NCBI GenBank assembly: GCA_950295325.1
Contig: OX485804.1
Coordinates: forward strand, 47,866,001 to 47,926,000
From: Polytrichum commune
Lineage: Eukaryota > Streptophyta > Polytrichopsida > Polytrichales > Polytrichaceae
DNA: 60,000 bases
Direction of reading: 5' to 3'
The translations under genes and the position numbers were made by a program. The notes below the pieces were generated by a model. That model was not told where the DNA came from. It worked only from the letters and a program-made list of their open reading frames with translations, and made no database searches. This document shows positions 22,525 through 35,300 of the stretch, piece by piece; position 1 is the stretch's first letter; each line of letters starts with the position of its first letter.

Positions 22525-25300
22525 TCACAAAAAAAACTGTTATAGAAAGAATATGAATTATTTCTATCAAGACCTCTACAAACATAGGGATATCTCAGAG
22601 GCAACACTAGAGGAGATTTTTGATGGCTTCCCCACCACAATTGCCTCGGCAACGAACACTACACTAACACAAAATATCACAAGGAGAGAGCTCTATGGCA
22701 CAATTGTGGCTATGGCTACATGGAGAGCACCCAATCATGATGGGATCCCACTGGAGTTCTTCCACCAACATTGGCATACTTTGGGTTACGACTTCCATCA
22801 AATGATCCCTTAAAATATAGAGGAGGGTGCATTTTATGAGGGAGTCACCAAAGGATTTGTAAGCTTTATACCTAAGGGGAGAGACACCAAGAGTCTTAAT
22901 TACTAATGGTTGATTACTCTCCTAACCATAATCTACATGATTTTTGCTATGACTCTGCAACTCCGACTCCAACCAATGTTAAGTGATGTTGTTAGTCCAT
23001 AACAAACAACATTCTTACCCTTGCAATTCATTCATGGCAATATTGTCTTAACTCGGGAAATACTCCATTGGGCAAAAATTTCTAAGCAGGAGACCGTCTT
23101 TCTAGAACTTGATTTCTCTAAAGCATGTGACAAAGTTTCTTAAAGGCTCTTGTTTCATGCTATTGCCAAAGAAAAGAAGAAAAATAATAAAATGCAAAGC
23201 AAGGAGAGCATTAGACTATCTCACTCCAAGCAGTGTTCATATGCTTAGAGGGGATTTCATGATTAGAGGGGGAAAAGGTATGTAGATGAGTTGGTAAGGG
23301 AGTTTAAATGATGGAGATAAATTGGGAGAAATCATGCGCCTTTTAGTTTGTTAAATTCACTCACACACCTTACCGGTTAGCAGGGTATGACTGGAAGTGG
23401 GTGGAAGAGGGGGACTTGTCCAAACTTCTTGGCACACCGTTTGGACTTAAGGTGCACACTCCATATGTTGATCAATTTCTCTATAACAAAATCTCAAGGA
23501 AGCTAGACTATTGGAGCACAATGAAACTCTCTTTAGCAGGCATGGTGGTTATCTACAGCCATGTCCTGCTCTCCACTCTCTAGTTCTTCATGTAGGGTGG
23601 CTCTATGAAAATCATAAGGAAAATCCATGGGGCAATCAAGAATTACTTATGGTCTAGGAAGGAGAAACTCACTTGTACTAGGGTTAGAAGGAAAAAGTGT
23701 TGCATGAAAAAGAAATATGAAGGCCTTGGACTTGCGGCCAAAACTAAAACTTACTTTGCAATTGGATAGTTAAGGCAATGAAGCCTGGGGAGTTTAACCT
23801 TCAACTCATGCCTAGCTACAAACTAGCTATGTTCAACCCACAAAGAGGTAGAAGTTGGGGTGTTAGTCTTGATTGGTTTATTAGTAATGAACATCAAGGG
23901 TTCTTGGGTCTGAAGTTTAGGAGGATATCAGTAAAGCGTGGAAATCATGATTAAAGGTCGTTACCAACTTCCTCCTCGCACCCTTATGGAATCATTGCAC
24001 TCTAATGTTTGGTGGTCAAATGGCCTTGAACTCATCAATAACATACTCACCTATGCTAGGGCCCACGAACTCTATTGCAACGGAATTCAATGTGTAAATG
24101 GCATTTGGGACACTCATCACTGCACCTTTCTCTCTTGGGATGGGGTTTAGATTAAGTTCAAGATCACCACAACAAAAAATGAGGATTGAATTACGTTCAC
24201 TTCCAAGATTATAGATAAATGAAGGAACCCTTTGGAAGATGATCCAGAGGTCACTCACCCGGGACAATGGGTAGGTTTTTACTATAAGGGTGCGCATGAC
24301 CCGGCCATCGTGGTCTTGTGCGCGGAGGACTTCATCCGCTATGGTAGGCAACAATACCACCTATCCATGTCTCTCATAGTCAAGTGTTTCATGATGGGTA
24401 CTCACTTGATATGCCTTTCCGAGTAGTGGCAAACCACCAAGGATTCACCGGCTTTTTTAATCATGAGAAAATTGTTCACACCACTAGGGGGTCAAAGAAA
24501 GAGGGTAAGAAAGAGAAAATCACTTTCTTCTACTATAAAGAGGCCACACTCAAATGGGACCCAGACCGGTGGTGGTGGGTCGAAGGTTACCACATCCTTA
24601 ACCATACCACAAATTTGGGAGAGACTTGGTAATCAACAAGATCCTCGGCATGATTAAGGCACCGGACAAATGGCAAGGTTACCTCCCGAGAAACTACAAG
24701 TTTTATTGGTCTCGAATGTGGGATCTGGCATACTTTGGCAAAGAAGCCACACTCATGTGGTCTATTTGGCACAAGGCCATTGTGGTCAATAAATGGAGGG
24801 CACCTATTGTGTTGGCATCCATCTCTAAGCAATCATGTGTATTTTGCCTCCCTGACACAAGCAAATAAGTTGAACATGAGTTTTGGGATTGCATTCAAGC
24901 CTGGAGAACTTGGCAGTGGGCCACCCTCATCATGCACGAATTATGTGGGGTCTAGACTGGTAATTATGATAGTTTTCATTGGAAACAAACACTTTTGGGG
25001 GAGAGGATTCCTAAGAAGTCCTCCAAGAAAATGAAGATTTGGCACCTTCTCCGTGGCATTACTCTTTGGACTATTTGAATTGGGCGTAACGACCGGGTGT
25101 TTAATCAAGAACAATGGCATGAGTCTAAAGTCAAACACCTCATTTGGAATGACCTCATTTTGTACGCCAAGGTTGCTTGGGAGCAGGTGGTCAAGTTTGT
25201 TAAGATTAGTGCCTTCCCAATTGAAGGCCTCTTTAAAAGCTCCAATGAAACTTGGGGTGCTAGAAAGGTCCTTTGTAGACATGACAATTTGAGAATCACT
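22525..25300 (+). pseudogene. L1 ORF2, reverse transcriptase and C-terminal region remains
   Basis: After the LTR the L1 frame resumes. It has YFYQDLYKHRD, AMATWRAPNHDGIPLEFFHQ (start of RT), GFVSFIPKGRDTKS, FLELDFSKACDKVS (motif A), GTPFGLKV and the thumb region. A decayed zinc-finger, SCVFCLPDTSK-stop-VEHEFWDC, lies near 24825-24895. The end is WTIWIGRNDRVFNQ and CRHDNLRIT. The YADD core is not preserved and there are many stops and frameshifts. RT copies the RNA at the nick; this copy is dead. Confidence 0.75.
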
Positions 25301-25520
25301 TGAAATTGGAAGCATCAATGTATGTAGGTAGTTAGGTACTTTGGTTTGTACCAATTGGTGGGTTGTCCTCTGTGTAGTTCTTGTTACTATGTTAGTTGTT
25401 ACTCTTTACATGGCGGGCGGTGTGGCCTCCCCTCAAAATGGGTGCATCTTCCTTGGTTCTTAATGCATTTGACGTTTGGCTTTTTGGCCTTCTGGCCCAA
25501 AAAGAAAGAGTAAGGAATGG

Positions 25521-28210
25521 GACAATGTATCTTTCAGAATTGTCGTCATCTTTCCGGAGGGAGCCGGTATAAAGTTATAATCATTCGGTCGGCTATACAA
25601 GCGGAGGGTGCCGAGCCCTGCTTCGAGAGAATTAGGAGAATAGTTCGACGGAGGCCCTCCAATATCTGGCGATGATGGAGTGCCGCCAGTCCATGTGATT
25701 GGAGCTCACGAAGCGGAAGATGCACTTCCAGCAGACCGAGATCCAGCCTCATTTCCAGTTACAACAGGGTATGGAATGTCACAGCATCCACCCGCGAACC
25801 CTGAACAAGACATTTCAAGTTGGCGGGAAGCAGGCCGCTGCAATGAGGATTCCAGGTATATTTGAAGGTGTTAAAATTGCAACGTCCTATACATATTCCT
25901 CGTCCACTTGCAGCACTGTCGAGAAATAGAGGAGGAAGGTATGTAGAGTCCTTTTATTCCACCAGCGCCAGCTGAGCAGATTTGCGCTCTATCTTTCTCC
26001 CCCTTCACTCGGAGACTTCTCTGCTTTTTCCGCCCTTTGAAAAGGCTTGTCAGGTCTTACACGATAATTTACTATTTTCCAGAACTACTGCGGCTCCCCT
26101 TCGGAAAGTTTGCATGGTCGGTTTGTCAGAAACCACAGTATCTGTAAGCTTTTTATCACATCTTCCGCTCCAATCAAAGCGCTGCTGTGTTATGTAAATT
26201 AGCTTGCCGGTGGTCATATAAATAAATTTACACAACTCTCTAAGCTTAAATTGGTCGCTCTGCCCCTGATATTGTGAACCGTTGTAGTTACAGTACTCGG
26301 ATCCATCCCTAATATACCCGCAGCAATTATAATTTTTGTTATCTCACCTAATTCTTACAACATAATTATAATGATAACTTAGTCTGGAGAGTTGCCAGAG
26401 CCTATAAGAGGTAATTCATTTTCGTCTGAGTTAAGTGTATGCTAGACAGTTCAAGTGCATGAGAAATTTGTGAACAGGATTCATGCATGAGGCCGCTTGC
26501 AGAAGATATTAATTGTAGCTCAGAATGGTGAGTGCACTGCGCACATAAGTATAATCGCACAGAAGCTAAGAATATATGTGCTTCCAACTCCACAGATGAT
26601 TTTGGCCGCACATAAGCATTAAATTGGAAAAATTTCACATCTGATTAGCAATTGAGAATCACTCAGATTGTCATTTCAAGTTTCAGAATTAGCGTTGAGA
26701 GTTAAAAGATCTCAAAAGAGATGACTCTCTTTCAGATGAGATCATATTGTGTTGACTATGAACCTAGAAATGAGTACCCTAGATTGAGCATTGTAATAAC
26801 TTTTTTATGTCCATTCTTAACGACAAACCTACATCATATACCGCTCAAATATAGGTGTTCAAGTAAGATGAGTGACCACACAATTAGGCCTGTATACCTT
26901 ACAGCACTTGAAAGTCGCTAGGGTGCTGGCTACAGCTACGCACATGAGGGGCGCAATATCTAGAACGAGTTGTAGATGTGCCACTTTTACCACTAGTAGC
27001 ATCTACCTCATTCCTAGATACCAGATAGATAGTGACGAGCAGTGGGACGTGAAGAGAATCTTGAGAAGGCGGGTTCCTGGTGACTCCGGACGAGAAGACG
27101 GAGTTCAGGACATTACCACGTTCTCAACCCTGACAGGGAAAGAATCCAGGCCAGAATCGACGCCCAGATGAGAATGGGTGTCTGACAGGTCCCACTTTAG
27201 TGTCAAAGTGAACTTCGTCCCATAAGTCCGTGTGGCGGAAATGAAATCGATGTGAAGGGCAGGACAAGGGAGGGAATCGGGATTACAACAAAATATGAAT
27301 CAATTTTTTTGCACCGTGACATGTCCAAGTTCCGAATTTGCAAAATGCATGAAGTCCTAGATTCTGGGCTCAGAGCTCGGATCCTCGTGAGCAAGACAAC
27401 AGCTTCACTTGCAAAGATATGAGTTTTCTGCTTCGTTTGCACATGATGGTTGAAGAATAAAAGGCCCAAGTTGGATGTTCACGGGGATTATATATCATAC
27501 AGTTGCAATGATCTCTCTTTTGATCGAGGTAGGATTTGATTCAGTGTGCAAATTATGTTAAAGTTGTGCACGTTGCCGAATTGCTACTTCTACAAAGATA
27601 TGTCTATCTAGCCGTCGTCACTACCCAGGTGCAGTTAGATCTGTACTAATTAAAACAACTGACACATAAATTACTTCTAAGTTGATCTTGAGCACAAATT
27701 GAGAAAATTTGCATCCTTGTGACACTTGAAGGTCACTGCTACTTATGACTCAATTGGCGCAACACACTTTGAATTGCGATGATCGATCGATGTCGATAAT
27801 ATGTGAAATGGCCACCACAGGGCCCACTATTCTTGTGATCTCGACTAACCCCACAAACCTATGTTTTTTTTTTCCTGGAACTAGATGAATCACCACCACC
27901 ACCACCACCACCACCACCACCACTACTACTGTAAGCATGCAAACTCTTAATTGAACTTCTTCGTTTTGTCAACCAGCTGGGCTGCACCAGTAGTTTTCTT
28001 CATGACCTTGAATCAGTCGCGCGGCTGCAAAAAATGGGAGAATCATATGATGATGTCTGTAAACTGCGTCCGTGAATTAATAGGCGCTCGTGTAACATTG
28101 TGTTGTGTGGGTCACCTACCTTTTGTACAGTATAATTGGAAGTTCGCATGCATGCAGCAACTTCCATAATCTTTCCAAACCAGATCGAAGGATCTCCATG
28201 CGATGAACCC
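25521..28210. other. Intergenic DNA with an unassigned G+C-rich island at about 25545-25930
   Basis: The island has gene-like composition and fragments such as LELTKRKMHFQQTEIQ in one frame after an in-frame stop. I do not recognise a family, and it may be a decayed exon. The remainder to 28210 has only short ORFs. The stretch just before 28210 is the 3' flank of the minus-strand kinase gene. Confidence 0.45.
27891..27923. repeat. (CAC)n microsatellite
   Basis: About eleven uninterrupted CAC triplets run from 27891, followed by a few CTA triplets. It lies in the 3' flank of the kinase gene. The poly-Val ORF on the minus strand is an artefact of it. Confidence 0.95.
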
Positions 28211-30748
28211 TTAAAATGAAACGCCGTTCTGCTCGGAGCCCTCGGACACCGGCTTGAGCCCCAGCACCTCCTCAGACTTCCCGGAGTGGTGCTCTATTCT
28301 AGCACCTTGCGTCGGTTGCATGGTGGAGCTCCAGGAGTAGGAGATGACTGGCCGGGAGGGAGGGATGGTAGGTAACGACAAATCACCGTTGAGCACTTGG
28401 CGAATAAATCGCATGCTGGGTCGGGAAGCTGGATCCGGATGGCAGGCAAGCAGCGCCAACTGCAGGACCAATTTACTCTGCATAATGTCATAGTTGCCAG
28501 CACCCAGGCGAGGGTCGACAACATCCCGCAGCTCATTGTTTTGGTGCATAGCCCACACCCAATCCAGAAGATAAACTTCGGAGTGTGGCAAGTTGGGGTC
28601 AAATGCAGCCCTGCCACATGTCACTTCCAGTGCCAGAATGCCAAAACTGAACACATCGGTCTTCGGAGTCGCCTTTCGTGTGTGAGGTAGCTCAGGGGCT
28701 AGGTATCCCATCGTCCCCGCCACCACTGTGGAGTATGCCATTTTGTTGTGATCGATCAACCTCGCCATGCCGAAGTCCCCCAGATAGGCATTGAATTTAT
28801 CATCCAACAAGATGTTACTAGGTTTCACATCTCGGTGGAGGATGCACTGCTGCCACTCCTCATGGAGGTAGGCCAAAGCTGCCGAGATTCCACTCAAAAT
28901 GTTGTAGCGGATGTTCCAAGCCAGCAAGGTGGTATTTTCACCTTCATCGGGGAGCACCCACTTGTCCAAACTTCCGTTGGGCATGTAATCGTAAACCACC
29001 AGCAGCTTGTCTCGCTCCGCACACCACCCCTGCAACCGAACCAAATTCCTGTGCCGAATCTTCCCGATGATCGAGACCTCTGCCAGAAACTCATTCTCAC
29101 CTTGCCTCGAATCCTTGGCGATCGATTTCACAGCGACCTCAGATTTCGAGCTGTCACGCAGTACCCCCTTGTACACGCTCCCGAACCCTCCCCGCCCCAG
29201 GAGCTCAGAACGGTTGAAGTTCTTGGTCGCCGTTGCGAGCTCCTTGTAGGTGAACACACGCGGTCCGTCCATGCCCAAACTGGCCATGGGTATTAACGGC
29301 GGTTTGCGTTGAGATGCCCTCTTCCGCTTGCGTCTGCAGATTACGAAAGTTACTCCTGCGCCGATGAGGAGAACAATACACAAGCCTGCGATCGCACCGA
29401 TGATGGCACCCACTCCAGGTTTCAACCCAGCGGAAGGCGCATCGTCCGATCCGTTCAGTGTCACCCATACCCGGATCTTAACCCCTCGGTTAGGGCAGTG
29501 TCCGAGCACCCCGCACACGAAGAATGCGTAGCCCGTCTCGTTCAAAGGCACCACATCGTTGCCGGAGCCGAAAGTGCGGATGGCATTTAGGTTGCATGCA
29601 TCGTAGTCCGCCTGGTTTCGCAGCTGCTGCACCGTGTGGAGACCGGAGGTGTACTTGAAAACTGCACCATTTGTCGAACCAACCAATTCACACAACTGTC
29701 AGATGAAGTCATACTTACTGCCAGAGAGTCTCCTGTACTGCCCAACTGTAAATCTTTCCTCATTATTGTAACAAACCGAACGTGGAAGAAGATAGAGAAC
29801 GATTGAAGATGATAATGATGATATTATAAATTACTGCTCATCGTCGACAACGCCAAACACGAGGATCGGATTTTCCATGATCGGCTGACCAATGAGAAAC
29901 CAGCAGGAGGACACTCCAACGGATTTGCTAAAAACGAAACCCAATAATTCGCTCGTGGAGCCTTGCAATCCACGATAACCTCTTTTATTCTGCGGCAGAA
30001 CTATTCTTTCGAAACCATTTTTCTTCTTTCAATTGACCTTCTACGCTCGTCGTGACTCACTGACATTTGGAACTTGGTGACCTGACAGATTCTAGAGCAC
30101 TTACACAAGATAGGTGGATTGTGCAGTACATGTAAGTTCAGCTTATACTGTAGACTGAAGATTACGCTAACTAAGAGAATCCAACAGTAATCGGCCTTGG
30201 GAAATGTGAGCGCCGGCAGTCACTGCTGTCTATCTTGCATGGTAAGAGATCACAGCTGCCTTAGAAGTAACTTTCTAAGGTACCTAACTACAAATGATTC
30301 AAGAAAAACCCAAAACCCTTGGTTTCATTCATTTTTTACGCTGTAACTCTGAACCAGCTATATATCTTCCGCTGAGGCTTTGAAACATCGTGACATACCA
30401 GATTATACAAACTGCTGATGATTGGAACCGAACAAAGACATTTGGATGACCAACGCTTGAGAATAATTAGTACCCGATAGAGCTTGGGTGAGAATTTTAA
30501 TATCAAAAGTGCGACGACGTACCTAGAGCGTCGCCGACCTTAAACGTATAATTCTTGGCCCACACATCTTCATACCAGGAAGTGCTCGGAGGAAACGTCC
30601 ATTGCAAGTCACCTCCGACCACGTACTCTGTGGCTGTCGCCACTGCCAAAAGATTGAGTACTAAAACCTGCGCTAAGGCCAGGCTCGCCGCCCTAGAGTT
30701 ATAACTCATTCCCGCTCCAATATTAACATTTCCCACCATTCTCCTCAT
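28211..30748 (-). CDS. Phytocyanin-domain receptor-like kinase, 558 aa, two exons
   Basis: Exons are 30748-30523 and 29661-28211; the 861-bp intron (30522-29662) has GTACGT and GTGCAG ends and is in phase 1. Splicing joins VGDAL to VFKY exactly where phytocyanin genes have their intron. Residues 1-40 hold a signal peptide (Met14 would give a more typical one). Residues 41-142 form a complete phytocyanin domain with copper ligands His84, Cys125 and His130 and the Cys98-Cys131 disulfide pair. The axial Met/Gln position is Val136. One helix (about 160-184) ends in RRKRKR. The kinase (about 224-500) has the loop GRGGFGSV (231-238), Lys254, Glu270, HRD 351-353, DFG 371-373 and APE 397-399, so all catalytic residues are present and it is an RD kinase most like the L-type lectin receptor kinases. 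Predicted: plasma-membrane receptor. Ligand and targets are unknown. No defect is visible. Confidence 0.9.
29662..30522 (-). other. Intron of the phytocyanin-kinase gene
   Basis: Its phase-1 position between VGDAL and VFKY matches the conserved intron of ordinary phytocyanin genes. That suggests the ectodomain came from a normal phytocyanin gene by exon joining. The kinase part is intronless, as in many LecRK genes. No ORF or element was identified within it. Confidence 0.85.
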
Positions 30749-31440
30749 TTCGGCGGCTACTGCTGCTGCTGCTGCTCCAGCTTCCTGCGGTGGATGATCT
30801 GTTCCATGAACCGATCCTCCTCACCTCCCAACTAACGCTACTACCTGATCATACTTTTCCTACACCAGCTCTCGAAGCATCAAGTCCACTATCACAAAGT
30901 GACTCACTCTCCCGGCTTGCAATTCTTTAAGCTAGTCCAACGCTTGTGATGATCACCTTGTCCACAGGGGCTAGGTCCTGGTCGATTAAATGAGGTTTGA
31001 CTTTGAGATACAGCGTCAAATATGATGGTGCTCTGATGATTTAGCCTAGTATATTATGTCAACATGAAAGCATTCAGAAACACTCTTTCGCTGGTGATGA
31101 TGATTATGGGCAGCTGCGAGGAGTCCTCCAGCCTGCGCCGGCGGGATTAAGATCACATGAAAGTACAAGTTACCGCAGGTCGACCTGGCTCTACCAATAC
31201 CAGCTTCATGCGCCTTACAACTCTGGGTAAAATAAAATGTCCTGCAATCCCTCAGACTTGCTCAACGATGAAGGTATCGAGAGCCACGACCACTAGCTTA
31301 ATACTCGATGATCAGCTTACACCAACTTGCCGATCACTAGAAACCTTGCACCAGATCAACAGATCAACAGAGTACCAGTACCAGTCCCACAACATCAACC
31401 CACTGAGCTAGCAAAAGAAAATTGATTTTTGTGGTCATCA
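30749..31440. other. 5' flank of the kinase gene; CTG/GCA triplets in the leader
   Basis: A short (CTG)n run (about 30761-30777) lies in the presumed 5' UTR, 13 or more bases upstream of the start codon on the minus strand. No certain TATA box or operator was seen. The plus-strand ORF at 31157-31411 has no recognisable domain. Confidence 0.4.
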
Positions 31441-31444
31441 AAAG

Positions 31445-31740
31445 AAATGATCACTACAGAAGCAACCTCCGATCTCTCTCACACAGGAGCACTTGACAAC
31501 CTATCGTCGAGAAATTCAAGGGCCGAGACGGTGATCGCATTCACAACACTAGAAGTACCGAAGCCATCCTAAACAACAAGCCGAGTACCAAGTCCCGGTG
31601 TCGTTTTGGTCGGCGATGAATGATGCAAATGATCACTACATACATGAGAAGCAGCAAGCTCGGATCTCACAACAACACTTTCAAAACTCTTGGTCGTTGA
31701 GAAATTGCACTGGGGCCGAGACGGTGATGGCTGATTCATC
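31445..31740. repeat. Diverged tandem pair, about 190-bp period
   Basis: GATCACTACA starts both copies (about 31450 and 31636). Both continue through CTCGGATCTC or CCGATCTCTC, then GAGAAATT and GGCCGAGACGGTGAT. There is no coding content. Confidence 0.65.
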
Positions 31741-34700
31741 ATGCCCCGATAGACTAGTTACTGATCGGAGGCTGTTGCCAGCCCTGGAGCTTCCAAACTA
31801 CTCCAGGTCCTGCAACGCCATTGTGATCCAGACGTGGTGGAGCTGGGTTGTCGATGCACCTAGACTTTTTTCATTCCATGTGACCCCTGCGACTAGAAAA
31901 GAAAAGGCTCGGCGTTGACTGCCTCAGTAGCACAGGAATGGCAAAAGCTAGGGCTGGCCTATTTGGAGATCGCTTGGGAGCCTATTTGTTGACCACCGGA
32001 GATGCCGCATCCCAGCTCCGATCCCTCCCCAACCGGCCCACTGCCAATTGTATCTTAAGTGTATATATATACATATTTTATAAACACACTAGTGTGCATC
32101 TTGGTACTATTAAACGATGGTTTGGGCACATGCCTCTGGACTCCACTGGACCTGCAACCTAATTCATATCCCATGATTCTCCCATGCCTCCGTGTCATGT
32201 CTCATGCCATCTTATTGGTCGACAATTTTATTATGCATCCAATTTTACACTATGAAGTGGCGTGAATGTGACGTGATAATTATCTTGGCAGTTGTCACTC
32301 AAGAATATAGTTTGGGAATCCAAACTTCAAGCTTGGGTCCAGTCTTCGATTTTCCAAAGTACGGCCCATTGAGGGGTGTTGTGGACACCAAGTTTCTTGG
32401 ACATGTATCTCATTGTAAGCCCGTCCTTAGAACGGTCACTTTGCATGAGAGCTTGAAAGCCCTTGACTTGCAATAAACAAATTCTATGTGACTAGTCAAA
32501 AAGCCGGAGACAGTCCTCAAGCTCACTTCACACTAGACCATGAGGGCCTAAGGGACCAAAAAAATTCAAGTGTAGGAAAATCCACATGGTGTCCTAAATG
32601 GCACATGAAGTGGATAATGTGTTCACATTCTTTTGAATATTGTGGCAGGCCCACCAAAAAGAGTCATGTCTAATGCAAGGCTAGGAACGAGGCAAGCAAC
32701 CGGGTTTTAGAAATATTATATTGCCATGATGGGTTCCCAAACTACCTAGTATTTTGAATCAACCATTAAATTTGTTGTAGTCCCCCAACATGGTCAACTT
32801 TCACTTTAAGCTCAAGGGCCCATCAATTACAAAATTTTATTTTTATTTCCTACGGTATGGCCTTTTGATGACTTTCAATGGTCCTTAGATTTTCAGGGTC
32901 ATGGCTCTTGGTCAATATGTAAAGGGGGACTAACTTCTTGGGGGCACTTTATACTATAGTTCAAGGCCTTGTGACCTTTGTAATTCAACATCCTCATTGG
33001 TGGAAAGTTCGAGATTGTCCCACTTCACTTTGTTCAAGAGCTTGGAAGCCCACATGACCAAGGAAATTTGAATTGTAGAGAAAATCTACATAGAGATCTA
33101 CATGGCATGGAGTGTATAATGTTTCATGGATGTTTTAAGGATTTCGCTTTTACATCAATCCCACTTCAAAGAGGTGGGTCTAACACAAAACCAAGATATC
33201 ACGACACTTCAAAATCTCACAACTCTTGCTTTAGTATATTAACTTATTGTGTAGAAGGGTCCGCGTGAATAAGGTGGCAATGAAGTCAGTCGCACATGTC
33301 TTTTCACTCCAACTTCAAAGACATGTGACCCACACATAGTTCAATCTCACTTTCCATGGCATGGCTTTCAAATGAGTTTCAATCATGGCCCTCAACAATT
33401 TCATAGTCTTGTTGCACATAATTAAACGCTTGTATTTGAGTGGTATATGACAAAGCTATAGTGGAGATCAAGGGACACATGTTCCATGAGGAGATTGACC
33501 ATTTGCTCAATATACGTAGACACCGTTCTAAATATAGAAAGGAACACAATTGAGAGGACCAATGCAATCATTCAAAATTTTATTAAAGCCTTCGTTATGA
33601 CCTCTTGTAACTTGAAATGACAAATTTCGTGATTTGCAAATGCTAACCGAACATGCGAGGTGATTCCCAAGCCGATCGAACGGCCAAACTTGTTTGTGGA
33701 GTTGGAAGCATCCACATTAGGCCTATAAGGCTTGGATTGGGCTTCCAGCCTGCAAGCAGGATGGAATAACTTGGGTCAAGTGGACTCCTGTACATCCACC
33801 TCCTCTAAATTGGGTTCACATACACACACAATGCTTGTTCTCAGGCAATATTATTGTTGCAGGTACACCCACTTGGCATTTTCTACAATTTTGCCTCCGT
33901 TTACATCTAGGTGGAATTTCAGTTATGGCTAACAGACAAGGATCGAGTGATCCACTGGTCAAATTTGTGGGAGTTGGAGAATACTACTGTTATAGAACAC
34001 AAGAAATATATTAGTTTGCAAGCCACTTGCTGTTCGTTCGTGACGCCACCTTAGAGTGGGTCCCAAGGAGATAACATCACAATTCTTATATTAAAGAAAG
34101 AGGGCCACTTCACACACGAGACTGAAGGCCCATGAGTCATGACCATTGCATTCTAAGATCTGTCGTTGGTCGGATATGCCGAGATTGTCCAAGTTCACTC
34201 CACAGTAGAAGGTGAAGGCCTAAGGTCCAAAGAAATTAGCATGGATGAAAAGTCAGCATGGATTCTTACATGAAAAACTATGGATGATGTTTCATGGTAT
34301 GTTGGAATTTGGGTCAGGCCCACCTCCAAGAGGCAAGCCTAACGGAAATTTTGACAAACTGTGTTAATTAAATAATTGGTACAACCTTTGGATGAGAGTG
34401 AAGGGCCCTCACAATGACATGGTCACGGCCCTTGGCTTGACATGTGTGAAGTGGCCTTGATTTCACATCGATTTAATTGCATCAAAAGGCTATAACATTT
34501 AAAGAATGCCTATTGAACATAGGGTTGCAGTTTTAATCTTGTGTTTGTGTTTCATTGTTGGAAAACCCAAAAGGTTGAACATAACATTATTCAAAAGGTG
34601 AAATCCATTTATAAATACACTATCAACCTTGAACCATGAATCCTACTAATTATTCCATCCATGGCCCCTTGGTCTAGTCCTATGTAATCCGATTGAATGT

Positions 34701-35300
34701 AGATAGGTAGCAAGCTCCTTCAATCTGATTGAGATTCAAACTAACCATGGAAGGTATTCAGTAAATCACTTGATATTTTTCGTATGGTGCTAGAACATAC
34801 TTACAATGTCAAATAACATGCATAATGGAATGCCGAATTAGTATTAAAGGTGTTTTAAATCATGAAGGGTATTGAAATTTGATACCTTTGTGTTCAATCA
34901 TGAAGGATATGTATTAACCACTGACTCAATATTTGACAATGTTGATGGTATTCATTTTTATAAGGTGCCTTCCATATGCTTGTTGATAAAACTTAAAAAC
35001 TCGCACGATGGATGTCTTTCAACAAAATTGGGAATTTGCAATTGTTAAGGTGTCATCTAATAGACATTTCCAAAGTGAAATATCAAGAAGGGACTGATCT
35101 GACAATGAAGTCCGATCCCCTCATCCTTATCAAGTTTATTATAGCACCTTCCTCAAATTTTCCACTTCTTGGTGCCATTACAACACACTCCATTGTGTTA
35201 GGGGGATTATTTCACGGCGCCACAGTTTATCATTTTCTTTGTTAAATCTTGCCTTAAATAGAGCTTGTGTTCATGCCAAATGAATCTTCAACCTACTAGA
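31741..35300. repeat. Intergenic DNA with three diverged copies of a dispersed unit, no gene seen
   Basis: Copies lie at about 32500-32680, 33005-33190 and 34180-34345. They share TTCACT, a GTGAAGGCCTAAG-like or GAGGGCCTAAG segment, AAATCCACATGG or a variant, ATGTTTCATGG or similar, and a GGCCCACC motif. The copies look like remnants of one old element. Around and between them only short ORFs exist. Confidence 0.5.

Larger units (their letters stand above)
16295..25508 (+). mobile_element. Degenerate plant L1 retrotransposon, with three later insertions
   Basis: A 12-bp direct repeat, AGTAAGGAATGG, brackets the element at 16283-16294 and 25509-25520, as expected for target-primed insertion. 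ORF1 remains start at the ATGG next to the left repeat. ORF2 shows APE, RT and the C-terminal zinc-finger region in order, and the 3' end is an A-rich CCCAAAAAGAAAG. Many in-frame stops show it is dead. Three insertions interrupt it: a MITE (17574-18156), a Harbinger fragment (18331 to about 19640) and a solo LTR (21018-22519). Without them it would be about 5.8 kb, normal for plant L1. Confidence 0.8.
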
